A DNA stretch of 64,000 nt, taken from positions 46,032 through 110,031 of the forward strand of contig JAILPS010000002.1 of assembly GCA_024699325.1 (NCBI GenBank), written 5' to 3'. Below the pieces are notes generated by a model, which searched no databases, was not told the DNA's origin, and was given only the letters and a program-made list of their open reading frames with translations. Every line of letters starts with the position of its first letter. Position 1 is the stretch's first letter. Of the stretch, positions 17,302 to 26,285 are shown in pieces. The translations under genes and the position numbers were made by a program. Source of the stretch: Lachnospiraceae bacterium (GTDB taxonomy: Bacteria > Bacillota > Clostridia > Lachnospirales > Lachnospiraceae).

Positions 17302-17356
17302 AATTAACAATAATTCTATGTTCTTCGGACTGTCAGTTTCCCAACAAAACTCAACA

Positions 17357-18319
17357 TTAGAAGTAAACCACCTCATCTGCAGGCTTTTCTGCCTCTGATA
17401 CATTATCTGCATAGATTACAGGACCATTGCCCCTGTACTGGCGGACATATTCGTACTTAATCCTGCCTGTAACCATAACCCACTGACCACTCTTAAGTTT
17501 GCGCGCATATTTGCTGTGGCAGACAAAGCCGATAAACTGAAGATCTGCGGCGCAGCATGTCATGGCGTGGCGTCCGGGAACGAAAACTCCTGATATCAGA
17601 TCTGCACTCTTTAGAACCATTCCCTTAAACTTAACGGTCTTGCCGTCATAAACCTCGGGGTGCTCCTGGGCGTCAACATAGAAGATGCCGTAGTCGTAAT
17701 CCTCTATCTCTATAACGTCAGCGTTGATATCGTATGGAAGCTCATCCACGGCGTCCATCATCTCGCCGTCCCTGCCCTCGAATATAACCTGGGCACGGCT
17801 GTTGACCGCCTTGATGCTTCTTCTGAACTTCGTGAGAGGTGTGTCGGCGTCACATCTGTTGAAGATTACCATATCGGCTTCTCCAACCATGGACACAATC
17901 ATGGACTTCATGTTGTTGTTGGCTGAATACATTGCAAATGTTGAGCCGTCAACCATGGTGATGACCTGGAATATAACCCAGCCGCTTGGCATCTCAAGAT
18001 TGTAAATGTCCTCCATCTTCCAGACACCGTTGTATTCAAGCATAACCCTGTCGGGCTTGTGCTTAAGCTCTAACGCCCTCATGTTCTCGGGAGTCATGTC
18101 GGCAGGGTCGTCAAACACAACCTGCACGGCATTGATCTGCTCGAGCATCTTCTCATCGAGTTCCACTTCGCCCTCCTCACAGAGGATGATCAGTGTCTTC
18201 TCTCCGTTCCTGAAATACTCCTGCTTAAGGGTAAAATCCATGAAGGATGTCTTACCGCTCTCCAAAAAACCATTGATAAGATATACGGGAACTCTGGGTT
18301 CCTCCTGTACATTTGGCAT
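17357..18319 (-). CDS. CobW/G3E-type GTPase fused to a YcgQ/DUF1980-like C-terminal domain
   Basis: A 320-residue protein. Its N-terminus has the G3E P-loop GFLESGKTS (residues 17-25), and the GTPase part runs to about 200, with FNRCDADT as a likely G4 region. It lacks the CxCC metal motif of classical CobW proteins. From about 215 on, EHPEVYDGKTVKFKGMV, GRHAMTCCAADLQFIGFVC and VMVTGRIKYE resemble the C-terminal part of YcgQ (DUF1980), a membrane-linked protein often found with metal-responsive genes. It follows the His-rich CobW gene after 18 bases, so both GTPases are probably made together. A role in zinc handling is inference from family and context. Confidence 0.75.
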   Translation of the reverse strand: MPNVQEEPRVPVYLINGFLESGKTSFMDFTLKQEYFRNGEKTLIILCEEGEVELDEKMLEQINAVQVVFDDPADMTPENMRALELKHKPDRVMLEYNGVWKMEDIYNLEMPSGWVIFQVITMVDGSTFAMYSANNNMKSMIVSMVGEADMVIFNRCDADTPLTKFRRSIKAVNSRAQVIFEGRDGEMMDAVDELPYDINADVIEIEDYDYGIFYVDAQEHPEVYDGKTVKFKGMVLKSADLISGVFVPGRHAMTCCAADLQFIGFVCHSKYARKLKSGQWVMVTGRIKYEYVRQYRGNGPVIYADNVSEAEKPADEVVYF

Positions 18320-18337
18320 ATCGCTCTCCTTAAAAAC

Positions 18338-19591
18338 TTATACTCCGAAAAGATCTGCTAATCTGTGCTCGTCAATCTTAGAACCGATGACACAGAGTCT
18401 TCCTGTGTACTCAGGCTGACCACTTCTGATCTCTGACTCGCCGGGTGTCATATCAAAATACATCCATGTTCCGTCTGTTGCAGGAACCATGCCCTTCGCG
18501 CGAAGGATGATGCCGTAATCCTCTGACTCTGAGAGTGTGTCGAGAATCTTCTGAAGCTCGCTCTTCTCAAACTTCTTAGGAGTCTCTACGCCCCAGCTTG
18601 TGAATACTTCGTCGGCGTGGTGGTGATGGTGATGATGTCCACAGCCACAGTGGTCATGATCGTGATCATGATCATGATGGTGATGATGCTCGTGCTCATG
18701 CTCATCGTCATCATCGTCATCGTCGTGGTGATGGTGGTGGCAGCAGTGCTCATGCTCATCGTCGTCATCGTCATCGTCGTGATGATGGTGGTGGCAGTGC
18801 TCATGCTCGTCGTCGTCATCGTCATCATCGTCATCGTGGTGATGGTGGTGGCAGTGCTCGTGCTCGTCGTCATCATCATCGTCGTCGTGATGATGATGGT
18901 GATGTCCGCATACAGGACAAACCTCGTCATCGTCGTCATCGTGGTGATGGTGGTGATGCTCTGCCTCCTCTAAGAGCTCCTGAGCCAGGCTCTTAACCTG
19001 CTCCATAGCTGATAATATCTGCTCACCAGTGAGCTCATCCCAAGGTGTTGTAACTATTCTCACATCGGCATTGTGCTCTCTGAGCATTGCAACAACCTCA
19101 GCGATCTTCTTGTCGTCACACTTCTGGCTTCTTGAGAGAAGGATTGTTGAAGCGTGCTCAACCTGATCGTTGAAGAACTCACCGAAATTCTTCATGTACA
19201 TCTTGCACTTCATGGCGTCTACCACAGTGACAAATGAGCCCATCTCAACGTCATCCCTGCCCTCTGCAGCCTTCGCAGCGGCCTTCGCAACATCTGAGAG
19301 CTTACCTACGCCTGACGGCTCGATAAGAATGCGGTCAGGATGATATTCGTCGAGAACCTTCTTAAGAGCCTCACCGAAGTCACCTACAAGTGAACAACAG
19401 ATACAGCCTGAGTTCATCTCTGTAATCTCAATGCCTGCGTCCTTGAGGAAACCGCCGTCAATTCCAATCTCACCAAATTCGTTCTCGATAAGAACGACCT
19501 TCTCACCCTTCAGTGCATCCTCTAAGAGCTTCTTGATAAGAGTTGTCTTACCAGCGCCTAAGAAACCTGAAAATATGTCAATCTTCGTCAT
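18338..19591 (-). CDS. CobW/COG0523-type metallochaperone GTPase with His/Asp-rich insert
   Basis: A 417-residue G3E GTPase. P-loop GFLGAGKTT (residues 10-18), the metal site SGCICCS (61-67), and EPSGVGK at about 91-97 place it in COG0523, whose members deliver zinc or other metals to client enzymes. Residues 211-326 form a remarkable array of His runs, Asp runs and EHEHC units plus a CPVC and a CGCG motif. After it comes the CobW C-terminal domain (about 327-417, FEKSELQKIL, ILRAKGMVP). GGAGG sits seven bases before the ATG. It is the promoter-proximal gene of a two-gene operon with the second GTPase. Zinc or nickel storage by the array is inferred from composition. Confidence 0.9.
   Translation of the reverse strand: MTKIDIFSGFLGAGKTTLIKKLLEDALKGEKVVLIENEFGEIGIDGGFLKDAGIEITEMNSGCICCSLVGDFGEALKKVLDEYHPDRILIEPSGVGKLSDVAKAAAKAAEGRDDVEMGSFVTVVDAMKCKMYMKNFGEFFNDQVEHASTILLSRSQKCDDKKIAEVVAMLREHNADVRIVTTPWDELTGEQILSAMEQVKSLAQELLEEAEHHHHHHDDDDDEVCPVCGHHHHHHDDDDDDDEHEHCHHHHHDDDDDDDDDEHEHCHHHHHDDDDDDDEHEHCCHHHHHDDDDDDDEHEHEHHHHHDHDHDHDHCGCGHHHHHHHADEVFTSWGVETPKKFEKSELQKILDTLSESEDYGIILRAKGMVPATDGTWMYFDMTPGESEIRSGQPEYTGRLCVIGSKIDEHRLADLFGV
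18614..18961 (-). repeat. In-frame His/Asp/Glu/Cys repeat tract
   Basis: About 350 bases made almost only of His, Asp and Glu codons (CAT/CAC, GAT/GAC, GAG), encoding four to five imperfect copies of a unit of five His, seven to nine Asp and EHEHC. At DNA level it is a CAT/GAT microsatellite and should be prone to slippage and misassembly. Confidence 0.9.
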
Positions 19592-19669
19592 TATAATACC
19601 TCCATGTAAGTTTGATTATGCGTGTGAGGAGCGCTTTACAAATGCAACACTGTCACACATCAAAGAGAA

Positions 19670-19698
19670 ATTCTAACACCTAATTCCAATTAAATCAA
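19670..19698 (-). promoter_or_regulatory. Promoter of the CobW operon
   Basis: Minus strand -35 TTGATT (19693-19698), 17-base spacer, -10 TAGAAT (19670-19675), giving a leader of about 70 bases. I see no clear Zur-like palindrome over it. Confidence 0.6.
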
Positions 19699-19722
19699 CC
19701 TCACAATGATAAAACTTTTATG

Positions 19723-20607
19723 TTATTTGTCTATAATAATATGGCCATCCTCGTATCTGACGCTGACCTTATTATCGTTTAAGCCGAGTTTGTCGAGCAT
19801 CTCTCTCGGCAGCTGAATTCGCCCTGCTCTGTCCACAACCACGAACTCGTCCTGTGTCTCGGCGCTCAGCCAGTCCACCGCATCCGTGCTTGTGTTAATG
19901 TTTTTGTAGGCCTCCTTCATGGTTCTCTCGCTGCTTATCTTGCCATCCCTTATGGACACAACTCTGTTGACCTTCTTCGTGAGCGCCACGTCGTGGGTTA
20001 CTATGACAATGGTAAGCCCAAGCTGTGTGTTTAACTTCCTGAAAACGTCGAGAATATAGTCGCTGGTCTTCGAATCCACCGAACCCGTGGGCTCGTCCGC
20101 AAGTAAGAGCTTGGGATTGTTTGCAAGGGCTATCGCTATGGCAACGCGCTGCTGCTCACCGCCTGATAACTGCGCCAGGCGGTTATTTCTTCGATGCTCC
20201 ATTCCAACCAGCTCCAAGAGCTCTATCGCCCTCTCCTGCTTTTTCTTCTCAGAGTTCGTAAAATGCATGGGCACGCAGACATTTTCCACAGCCGTAAGAT
20301 ACGGAAGCAGGTTTCTCGCGTTATTCTGCCACACGAAACCGACCGTCTTCTTCTTGTATTCCACAAGCTCCCTGTCGGTCATCTTAAACAGGTTCTGTCC
20401 GTCCACAAACAGACTTCCGGCGCTCGGCCTGTCCAGTCCGCCAATCATATTTAGAAATGTTGACTTGCCGCTTCCGGAGTTGCCCACAATCGCCATGAGC
20501 TCCCCTGTCTGCACCTTAAGGTCCAGTCCCTGAAGCGCCAAAACCTCTATATCCTCTGTCTTATAAATCTTAACCAGGTTATCCGCAAGGATCATCTCGT
20601 CAGCCAT
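19723..20607 (-). CDS. ABC exporter ATPase with C-terminal AbrB-like (swapped-hairpin) tail
   Basis: A 294-residue protein. Residues 1-225 are a MacB/LolD-type ATPase with Walker A GNSGSGKST, signature LSGGEQQR and Walker B LLLADEPTGSVDSKT. The last 40 residues (DEFVVVDRAGRIQLP, then MLDKLGLNDNKVSVR, HIIID) match the swapped-hairpin AbrB/SpoVT fold that usually binds DNA in regulators. It is the last gene of the exporter operon and overlaps the second ATPase gene by eight bases. The tail may dimerise the ATPase or link it to gene control; neither is shown. Confidence 0.88.
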   Translation of the reverse strand: MADEMILADNLVKIYKTEDIEVLALQGLDLKVQTGELMAIVGNSGSGKSTFLNMIGGLDRPSAGSLFVDGQNLFKMTDRELVEYKKKTVGFVWQNNARNLLPYLTAVENVCVPMHFTNSEKKKQERAIELLELVGMEHRRNNRLAQLSGGEQQRVAIAIALANNPKLLLADEPTGSVDSKTSDYILDVFRKLNTQLGLTIVIVTHDVALTKKVNRVVSIRDGKISSERTMKEAYKNINTSTDAVDWLSAETQDEFVVVDRAGRIQLPREMLDKLGLNDNKVSVRYEDGHIIIDK

Positions 20608-21301
20608 TCTCTGCCTCCTTCTCCTGTGCGTTCACAAGCTGTCCGTCGCTGAGCTCATAGAGCATTCCGCCCATTCCCATAAGTCCGCGGTCGTGTGTTG
20701 TCATGATTATGGTTATGCCCTCGCGCTCCACAAGCTCTGAGAAGAGCTTCATGACCTGAAGGCTCGTGCCTGTGTCTAACTCCGCCGTGGGCTCGTCCGC
20801 AAACACCACCTTCGGGCGGTGTGCGATGGCTCTGGCTATGGCTACGCGCTGCTGCTCACCACCTGAGAGCTCCTGCGGCATGTGATACATTCTGGCCGCG
20901 AGCCCCACCATTTTAAGGCTCTCCTGCGCTCTCTCCTTAATGTTTTCCTTAACACCAGCAAGCCTGAGCGCAAACTCAACATTTTCATAGGCGGTCATTA
21001 TAGGGATTAGCGACACGGACTGGAACACGAATCCAATCTGCGTGCGCCTGAGTTCCTCCCTCTCCTGCTCATTCATGGCGGTTATGTCCTGCCCTGCAAA
21101 CGTGACTTTGCCCTCCGTGGGCATGTCAAGCGCTCCCAGAATGTTTATGAGAGTGGTCTTGCCTGAGCCCGAACGCCCCTTAAGGATGGTGAGCTTATTC
21201 TCGGGGATGGCGATATTCACATCCCTTAAGGCGTAGAACTTCTCGCCTCCCGCTACGCTGAAGGCTCTTGAAATATTAGCTGTCTCTATTACATTGCCCA
21301 T
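20600..21301 (-). CDS. MacB/LolD-type ABC exporter ATPase
   Basis: A 233-residue ATPase with Walker A GRSGSGKTT, Q-loop FVFQSVSLIPIMTAYENVE, signature LSGGEQQR and Walker B VVFADEPTAELDTGT. This is the subfamily that pairs with FtsX-type permeases and moves substrates from the membrane outward rather than through it. The permease gene is one base upstream. Two different ATPases in one operon suggest a heterodimeric motor. Confidence 0.93.
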   Translation of the reverse strand: MGNVIETANISRAFSVAGGEKFYALRDVNIAIPENKLTILKGRSGSGKTTLINILGALDMPTEGKVTFAGQDITAMNEQEREELRRTQIGFVFQSVSLIPIMTAYENVEFALRLAGVKENIKERAQESLKMVGLAARMYHMPQELSGGEQQRVAIARAIAHRPKVVFADEPTAELDTGTSLQVMKLFSELVEREGITIIMTTHDRGLMGMGGMLYELSDGQLVNAQEKEAENG

Positions 21302-21302
21302 A

Positions 21303-24062
21303 TTAGTCCTCCCCCAGCTTAAGTGCGTTGGTAATCTTCATGGAGAATACAATCCTTGCAAGCACTGCCATGCAGATTATGAACATGACTGCTATTATCA
21401 CAAACAGTCTGACAAGGTCAGAGCTCTGGGTGATAAGCTTAAGCGGCAGGACCTGGTTGTCCGCCGTGTAGGCAATCTGGATAAGCGGCACGAAGAGTGT
21501 GCTGACCAACGCGCCTATGCCCGCTCCGACTCCGATGAAGAGCACGCTTGAAAACAGCTGCTCGTTTAGTAACATTCTGATTATGCCCCTGCGGCTCATG
21601 CCCATGGCGCGGAAAACGCCAAACAGAAGCTCTCTCTCCCTGATGGAGAGCACCCAGTAGATTAAGAAACCGACGCCGCACAGTATAAGAATTACGATGA
21701 AGCTCATGGTTAAGATACCGCTGGTACCCTGGAAGAGCGTATCGTTTCTGATCTCGTAAAATTCGTTCTGCAAAACGTCATATTTTGCCATGGTTATCTT
21801 GTTCTCTGCGATAAATGCTGCAACTGCGTCCGCATTGTCACCCTTAAGGTCAACCCACAGATCATATGGCGTCACGCTAATCTTACTCTGTATGAATGAC
21901 AGGTTTCCCACAACCATGTAGTTGTCAACTGTCTGGGCGCTGCCGTCCGGCAGTATCTGTACAGTCTTAGCAACATATGTCGGGAAATAATTGAAGAAGC
22001 CGTAGATCTTGCACACGGCGTTCTTGCCGTCAACCGTCACGGTTATGCTGTCGCCTATGTCCATACCCTTAATGCTTCTGTAGTTTTCTGACACCAAAAC
22101 AGCGTTGGAGGTTGTCGCAAGCACATTTAAATAATCGATAAGCGCGTAGTCGTCAAGCCCCGTATCCTGTGCGACCAGCCCGAATTCGTTGGTCACAATC
22201 CCAAGAAGTCTCGCTCCGTCAGTCGCCTTTGTGTCTAAAACCCTGGCAACATTTGCAACGCCATCTATGGCGTTAAACTTGCTGTAGTCAGGCTCCGTAT
22301 ATATGAGCTCTGTCGCCATTCCGGCCCTGACTGCCGCAGAGTTATCCTTCCACTTCTCCTGCATGACGATATCCGCGCCAAGCCTGTAGGCGGTGTTCTG
22401 CGTGGCATTTGACAGAATGGTCCTCGCGACTGTTGAGTTAAATATTCCAAGCGCCACCGTGAGCACCAGAAACATCATGATGAACATCTGCTTAGAGCCT
22501 GTTCTTATGATCTGTAAAAATGATGCGTAGGTCTCGGGCTTAATCGCTCTGCCCACCAGCTTAAACACCAGCTTCACAAGCCACGGCCATATTCTGATGG
22601 CGACCAGTCCCATGCCCAGAATGAACAGGGATGACGAGAAGTAGAGAAGTGGGTCAAGGGAGCTTCCGCTCATGACGCGCACGGTCATCTCCTCCTTCTG
22701 CTGGCTGAAAACATAGTAGCCGTAGATGGAAACCGCCAGTATCACAACGTCTAAATACAGTTTCTGCCAGAGTCTTTTGCCGGCGCGGTTTTTGCGCTGC
22801 TTCAGGTTTACTATGGAGACCTTGCTGTAGCTTATTACAGGAATAACCGTCACCAAAATGCTTACGATTACGGCAGCTAAGCCGTATAACAGCACCTCTG
22901 CGGTTATGTCGATGTCCAGAGCCCTTCTTCTGACAAACTCAAGAAATGCGTTGGATGAGCCTAGAAGCTGTGTCATAAATATTCCAAGCGGAAGCGCTAC
23001 CACGGCGCTTAAGACCGCTAAAAGCCCTGACTGCATAAGGTAGAGCCCAAATATCTGACCACCTGAGGCTCCACGGCTCTTCAGGATGGAGATTTCGTTT
23101 TGCTCCATGGAGAGCATCTGTCCGCTTATCATGAAGAGAAATGCGCACAGAAGTATAAGGATTGGCACCTCAAGTATCATAAGTGATGCCATAACTCTGT
23201 TGGCCTTGCTTGAATATTCCTCGAATATCTCCAGATATGCGGGCTCCTTGGTTGTGCCGCCTGCATCCTTCGCGCTCTTGATATAGTCCCTGGTCTTAGC
23301 CTGGATGGCAGGGATGTCAGCTGTGGTGAGCTTGCCGGTGTCCACAACCGTATACCATGTTCCCTTGACCATGGCAGAGGTGTTTAAATCCTGAAGATAG
23401 AGCTTCTCAAAGTCTGAATATGCTATGAAGAGGTTGTCCGCATAGTCGTCAGCGCCCTCAACCCAGTAGTCTGACTGCGCGTCCATCTCCCTAAAAACGC
23501 CCACAATCACAACTCTTACCTTGTTGTCGGCTGCGTTCTTGACGTTGGTGAATGCCAGCTCGTCACCAAGCATCAGGTTCTGCGCAATCATACAGTTTTC
23601 TGAGACGATTGCCTGAATGACATCCTGCCCCTCACTGTAGAGCTGTCCGGTCACGATGCTCACCTGCTCCTCAACCCCTGACATGTTTGTGAGGCGAAGC
23701 TTAAGCTCTCCCACGTCATCTCGTGGATTTACCAGATTGGCCTTGGACGGCGCCTGCGCATACACTCTGACGCCCACAAGCTGCGCTCCAATAGCATCAT
23801 TTGCGCTGTTATAAATATTGTCGAGAGTGACAAACACGTCACCTGCGTTCTTCTTTTTGGTGTATTCAAATGTGATAACTCCGGGGTTGCCGGCATTCTT
23901 CTCCCTGTAGTTGTTGAATTCGTCGTTTAACATCCTGTTTAGGGATGCCTGCTTGTACATAGGGTAGCTTACGGCTATGGAGATAAGCAGGATATTGCCG
24001 ATGAGAAGGCACAGGACCATCCACTTTTTATGCATCAGCTTAGATAGCAAAAACTTAAACAT
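21303..24062 (-). CDS. Large FtsX-like ABC permease
   Basis: A 919-residue permease. Helix 1 is at about 10-32, then an extracytoplasmic domain to about 275, a first block of three helices (280-420) and a further helix near 435-450 and 470-490. A second extracytoplasmic domain (about 545-775) and a final FtsX block of three helices (785-910, SIRERELLFGVFRAMGMSRR) follow. Two FtsX modules in one chain mean it can act as a pseudo-dimer. The family exports peptides or lipoproteins or senses antimicrobials (MacB, BceB-like). The three lipoproteins encoded just upstream are its probable partners. Substrate unknown. Confidence 0.9.
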   Translation of the reverse strand: MFKFLLSKLMHKKWMVLCLLIGNILLISIAVSYPMYKQASLNRMLNDEFNNYREKNAGNPGVITFEYTKKKNAGDVFVTLDNIYNSANDAIGAQLVGVRVYAQAPSKANLVNPRDDVGELKLRLTNMSGVEEQVSIVTGQLYSEGQDVIQAIVSENCMIAQNLMLGDELAFTNVKNAADNKVRVVIVGVFREMDAQSDYWVEGADDYADNLFIAYSDFEKLYLQDLNTSAMVKGTWYTVVDTGKLTTADIPAIQAKTRDYIKSAKDAGGTTKEPAYLEIFEEYSSKANRVMASLMILEVPILILLCAFLFMISGQMLSMEQNEISILKSRGASGGQIFGLYLMQSGLLAVLSAVVALPLGIFMTQLLGSSNAFLEFVRRRALDIDITAEVLLYGLAAVIVSILVTVIPVISYSKVSIVNLKQRKNRAGKRLWQKLYLDVVILAVSIYGYYVFSQQKEEMTVRVMSGSSLDPLLYFSSSLFILGMGLVAIRIWPWLVKLVFKLVGRAIKPETYASFLQIIRTGSKQMFIMMFLVLTVALGIFNSTVARTILSNATQNTAYRLGADIVMQEKWKDNSAAVRAGMATELIYTEPDYSKFNAIDGVANVARVLDTKATDGARLLGIVTNEFGLVAQDTGLDDYALIDYLNVLATTSNAVLVSENYRSIKGMDIGDSITVTVDGKNAVCKIYGFFNYFPTYVAKTVQILPDGSAQTVDNYMVVGNLSFIQSKISVTPYDLWVDLKGDNADAVAAFIAENKITMAKYDVLQNEFYEIRNDTLFQGTSGILTMSFIVILILCGVGFLIYWVLSIRERELLFGVFRAMGMSRRGIIRMLLNEQLFSSVLFIGVGAGIGALVSTLFVPLIQIAYTADNQVLPLKLITQSSDLVRLFVIIAVMFIICMAVLARIVFSMKITNALKLGED

Positions 24063-24074
24063 GTCGTCCCCCCT

Positions 24075-25190
24075 CTAGTTAATCACAAGCTTGTCGCCGA
24101 CATTCACGCCGTCGATTGCCCAGCATTTGCCCGACTTGTAATACGGGCAATTAAAATAAACCTTCTCCTTGACACCGTCCCCGATGTATCTGTACACGAA
24201 GTACAGTCCGTTTTCGACGTTGACGCAGTTTTCAGGTATGGTGATAATATTGTTAATAGTTACAGGGGACGCATCCACGTTCACGCTGTATGGAAGATCG
24301 TAGAGATTATACTCCTCGTCCAGTCTGACCCATGCGTAGCCGGCCTGCGCGTCGCTGCCGCTGTTAGTGAAGCTCTCCTCTCCGCCCAGACTGTCGTTAA
24401 ATATGATGGTTCCTGTGGCAGAGAAGCCCGAAGCGCTAAGCTTAACCTTCGTTCCAACCTTCAGGAGGTATCCGTAATCCTCTATCTTGTAGCACCAGCC
24501 GTCGACGCTGCTTATGTTAAACAGCACATCCGAAGAGCTGACAGACGCCCACTCATATGTGTTTATGGTGCTTCCTATATACGCATCATATGGAGCGTAT
24601 ATGTTGACCACGTTGTTCTCCTCCACGCTCAAACAGTTCTGAAGCCACTGTTCAATCTCGGCAATCTCCTTATTCGTATCCCTCTTATAGCTCTCATAAT
24701 CGTGAAGAAGCTGCTCATATGCCAGATTGTTGGCCTTACTCTCAGGCAGTGTCTTCATCCACACCATGTCGGCCTCATACTCTGCGCACTTTCTGTCAAA
24801 TGTGTTCTTGAGCCTCTGAAGATACAGAGTTTTCTCCTGATAATCTATCTGGTCGAAGCTTAGGTAGAGAGTTGTGAGCAAATCGCCCTCCTTCACATAG
24901 TCCCCTGCCTGTACATTTAGCTTGCCAAGATACACATCCGCGTAGTCGCAGGAGTATGTTATGTCCTCGTTCATGGCAAATGACAGCGCTCCGTCTCCCA
25001 CGAAGCTGGTGGAGATATCGTTCTCGCTGACTGTGTACAGCTTCACATCTGATGAGTTGTCAGAGACTGCCTCGAGGGCGTCAACCTTGAGCCCTTCCTT
25101 AGTCTGGGCATTGTCCGTGATATTCTGTGAGCCACAGCCTGAGAGGATGAGCGCCATGGACAATGCGATCCAATATTTACTGCGGTACAT
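24075..25190 (-). CDS. Adaptor-like (HlyD/MFP-type) lipoprotein, third of three
   Basis: A 371-residue exported lipoprotein. Signal MYRSKYWIALSMALILSGC ends in a good lipobox (LSGC). The order is a biotinyl-lipoyl-like half (YLGKLNVQAGDYVKEGDLL), a coiled-coil hairpin (about 110-185), a second half-motif (VVNIYAPYDAYIGS) and a beta-barrel-like end. This is the layout of periplasmic adaptor proteins of MacA type. The ATG at 25190 is chosen because AGGAAGGAG sits nine bases upstream; the ATG nine bases earlier would abut that site. It overlaps the preceding gene by 14 bases. Confidence 0.8.
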   Translation of the reverse strand: MYRSKYWIALSMALILSGCGSQNITDNAQTKEGLKVDALEAVSDNSSDVKLYTVSENDISTSFVGDGALSFAMNEDITYSCDYADVYLGKLNVQAGDYVKEGDLLTTLYLSFDQIDYQEKTLYLQRLKNTFDRKCAEYEADMVWMKTLPESKANNLAYEQLLHDYESYKRDTNKEIAEIEQWLQNCLSVEENNVVNIYAPYDAYIGSTINTYEWASVSSSDVLFNISSVDGWCYKIEDYGYLLKVGTKVKLSASGFSATGTIIFNDSLGGEESFTNSGSDAQAGYAWVRLDEEYNLYDLPYSVNVDASPVTINNIITIPENCVNVENGLYFVYRYIGDGVKEKVYFNCPYYKSGKCWAIDGVNVGDKLVIN

Positions 25191-26274
25191 AGATCTCATC
25201 TCCTTCCTCGATATCTCCGGAGGTGATCTCCGTGTACATTCCATCAGTCATTCCCGTGACTATGTCGACTCTGTTTCTAACGCCGTCCACCAGCTTATAA
25301 ACATATGACTGGCTTCCCTCCGTGAACACAGTCTCGCTTGGAACGCTAAGCACGCTTAGCTTCTGCGCGCTCACAAACTCCACCATCACGTAGTCGCCGT
25401 TGTTAAGCTCGGTGTCTCCCTCAATGTTCAGGCATGTATTTCCTGCCCCGTCCACGCCCTTGAAGCTAACGCCTAGGCATTCTCCGTTTATGTAGGCGTT
25501 GACGTCTGCGTACAACTCAAATCCCGCCTTCGAAATGTCGGTCATGGACGAATCGTTCAGCTGGATATATGACTGCCCGAGGTCGGCGATTCTTATCACG
25601 CTCTGACCGGCATTTACAGAGCTTCCCTTTGTAATCTCGCAGTTGATAACCATTCCGTCGTACTCTGTGATCAGGATATTCTTGGTGATCGGCACGTTAA
25701 TGTAGGCTATCTCGTTCTCAAACTGCTCGTTGGCGTATGCCCAGTCGCTAAGAATCTTCTCCCTGGTCTTATCCCTGTCGACCATTTTAAGAGCTGCAAG
25801 CTCTGCCTCCTTCATCTCCTCGCTTGTGGCAGTACCCGCGGCAATCTTATTCGAAACATTTTCAATAAGAGCCGTGAGCTCCTCTGTCTCCGCGTCAAAC
25901 ACAGCCAGCGCGTATTCGTATTTAAGGTTCAAATATTCGTTGTCCGTGGTTTTCTCATCTATGGTGCTTATGGCTTCTGATTCGTCTAAAACCCCTAAAA
26001 CATCGTACTTATTCACCATGTCGCCAACCGCCACGTTGCATGTTCCCACAACTCCTGAGACATAAAAACCCAGCTCGTGAATGACGGGAACCACATAGCC
26101 CTCCCTGTAGGAGACGCTCTTTATATCCCTGCACTGCGCCGTGGCAACAACAACTCCTGCCGCCGCCGGCTCGATGAGCTTCGTGCTTATCGCCTGAGGT
26201 GCCTGCACATCTGCTGCACATCCACCGCACACTATCAGGCAGGATGCGACTGCACAGTATAATCTCTTCTTCAT
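25177..26274 (-). CDS. Adaptor-like (HlyD/MFP-type) lipoprotein, second of three
   Basis: A 365-residue exported protein with signal MKKRLYCAVASCLIVCGGC; the lipobox is atypical (CGGC). It then shows a lipoyl-like hairpin (GTCNVAVGDMVNKYDVLGVL), a coiled coil (about 105-175, with EEMKEAELAALKMVDRDK), the matching half (ILITEYDGMVINCEI, then SVNAGQSVIRIADL) and a C-terminal membrane-proximal domain (LSVPSETVFTEGSQSYVYKL). It is one of three related but clearly different adaptors in the same operon. Confidence 0.82.
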   Translation of the reverse strand: MKKRLYCAVASCLIVCGGCAADVQAPQAISTKLIEPAAAGVVVATAQCRDIKSVSYREGYVVPVIHELGFYVSGVVGTCNVAVGDMVNKYDVLGVLDESEAISTIDEKTTDNEYLNLKYEYALAVFDAETEELTALIENVSNKIAAGTATSEEMKEAELAALKMVDRDKTREKILSDWAYANEQFENEIAYINVPITKNILITEYDGMVINCEITKGSSVNAGQSVIRIADLGQSYIQLNDSSMTDISKAGFELYADVNAYINGECLGVSFKGVDGAGNTCLNIEGDTELNNGDYVMVEFVSAQKLSVLSVPSETVFTEGSQSYVYKLVDGVRNRVDIVTGMTDGMYTEITSGDIEEGDEIYVPQ

Positions 26275-26285
26275 CGCCCTTCCCC

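Noticed and set aside
18617..18973. Open frames on the plus strand and in another minus frame across the His/Asp array
   Set aside because: They consist of Val/Met or Thr/Ile repeats forced by the CAT/GAT microsatellite and have no ribosome sites; the CobW frame explains the sequence.
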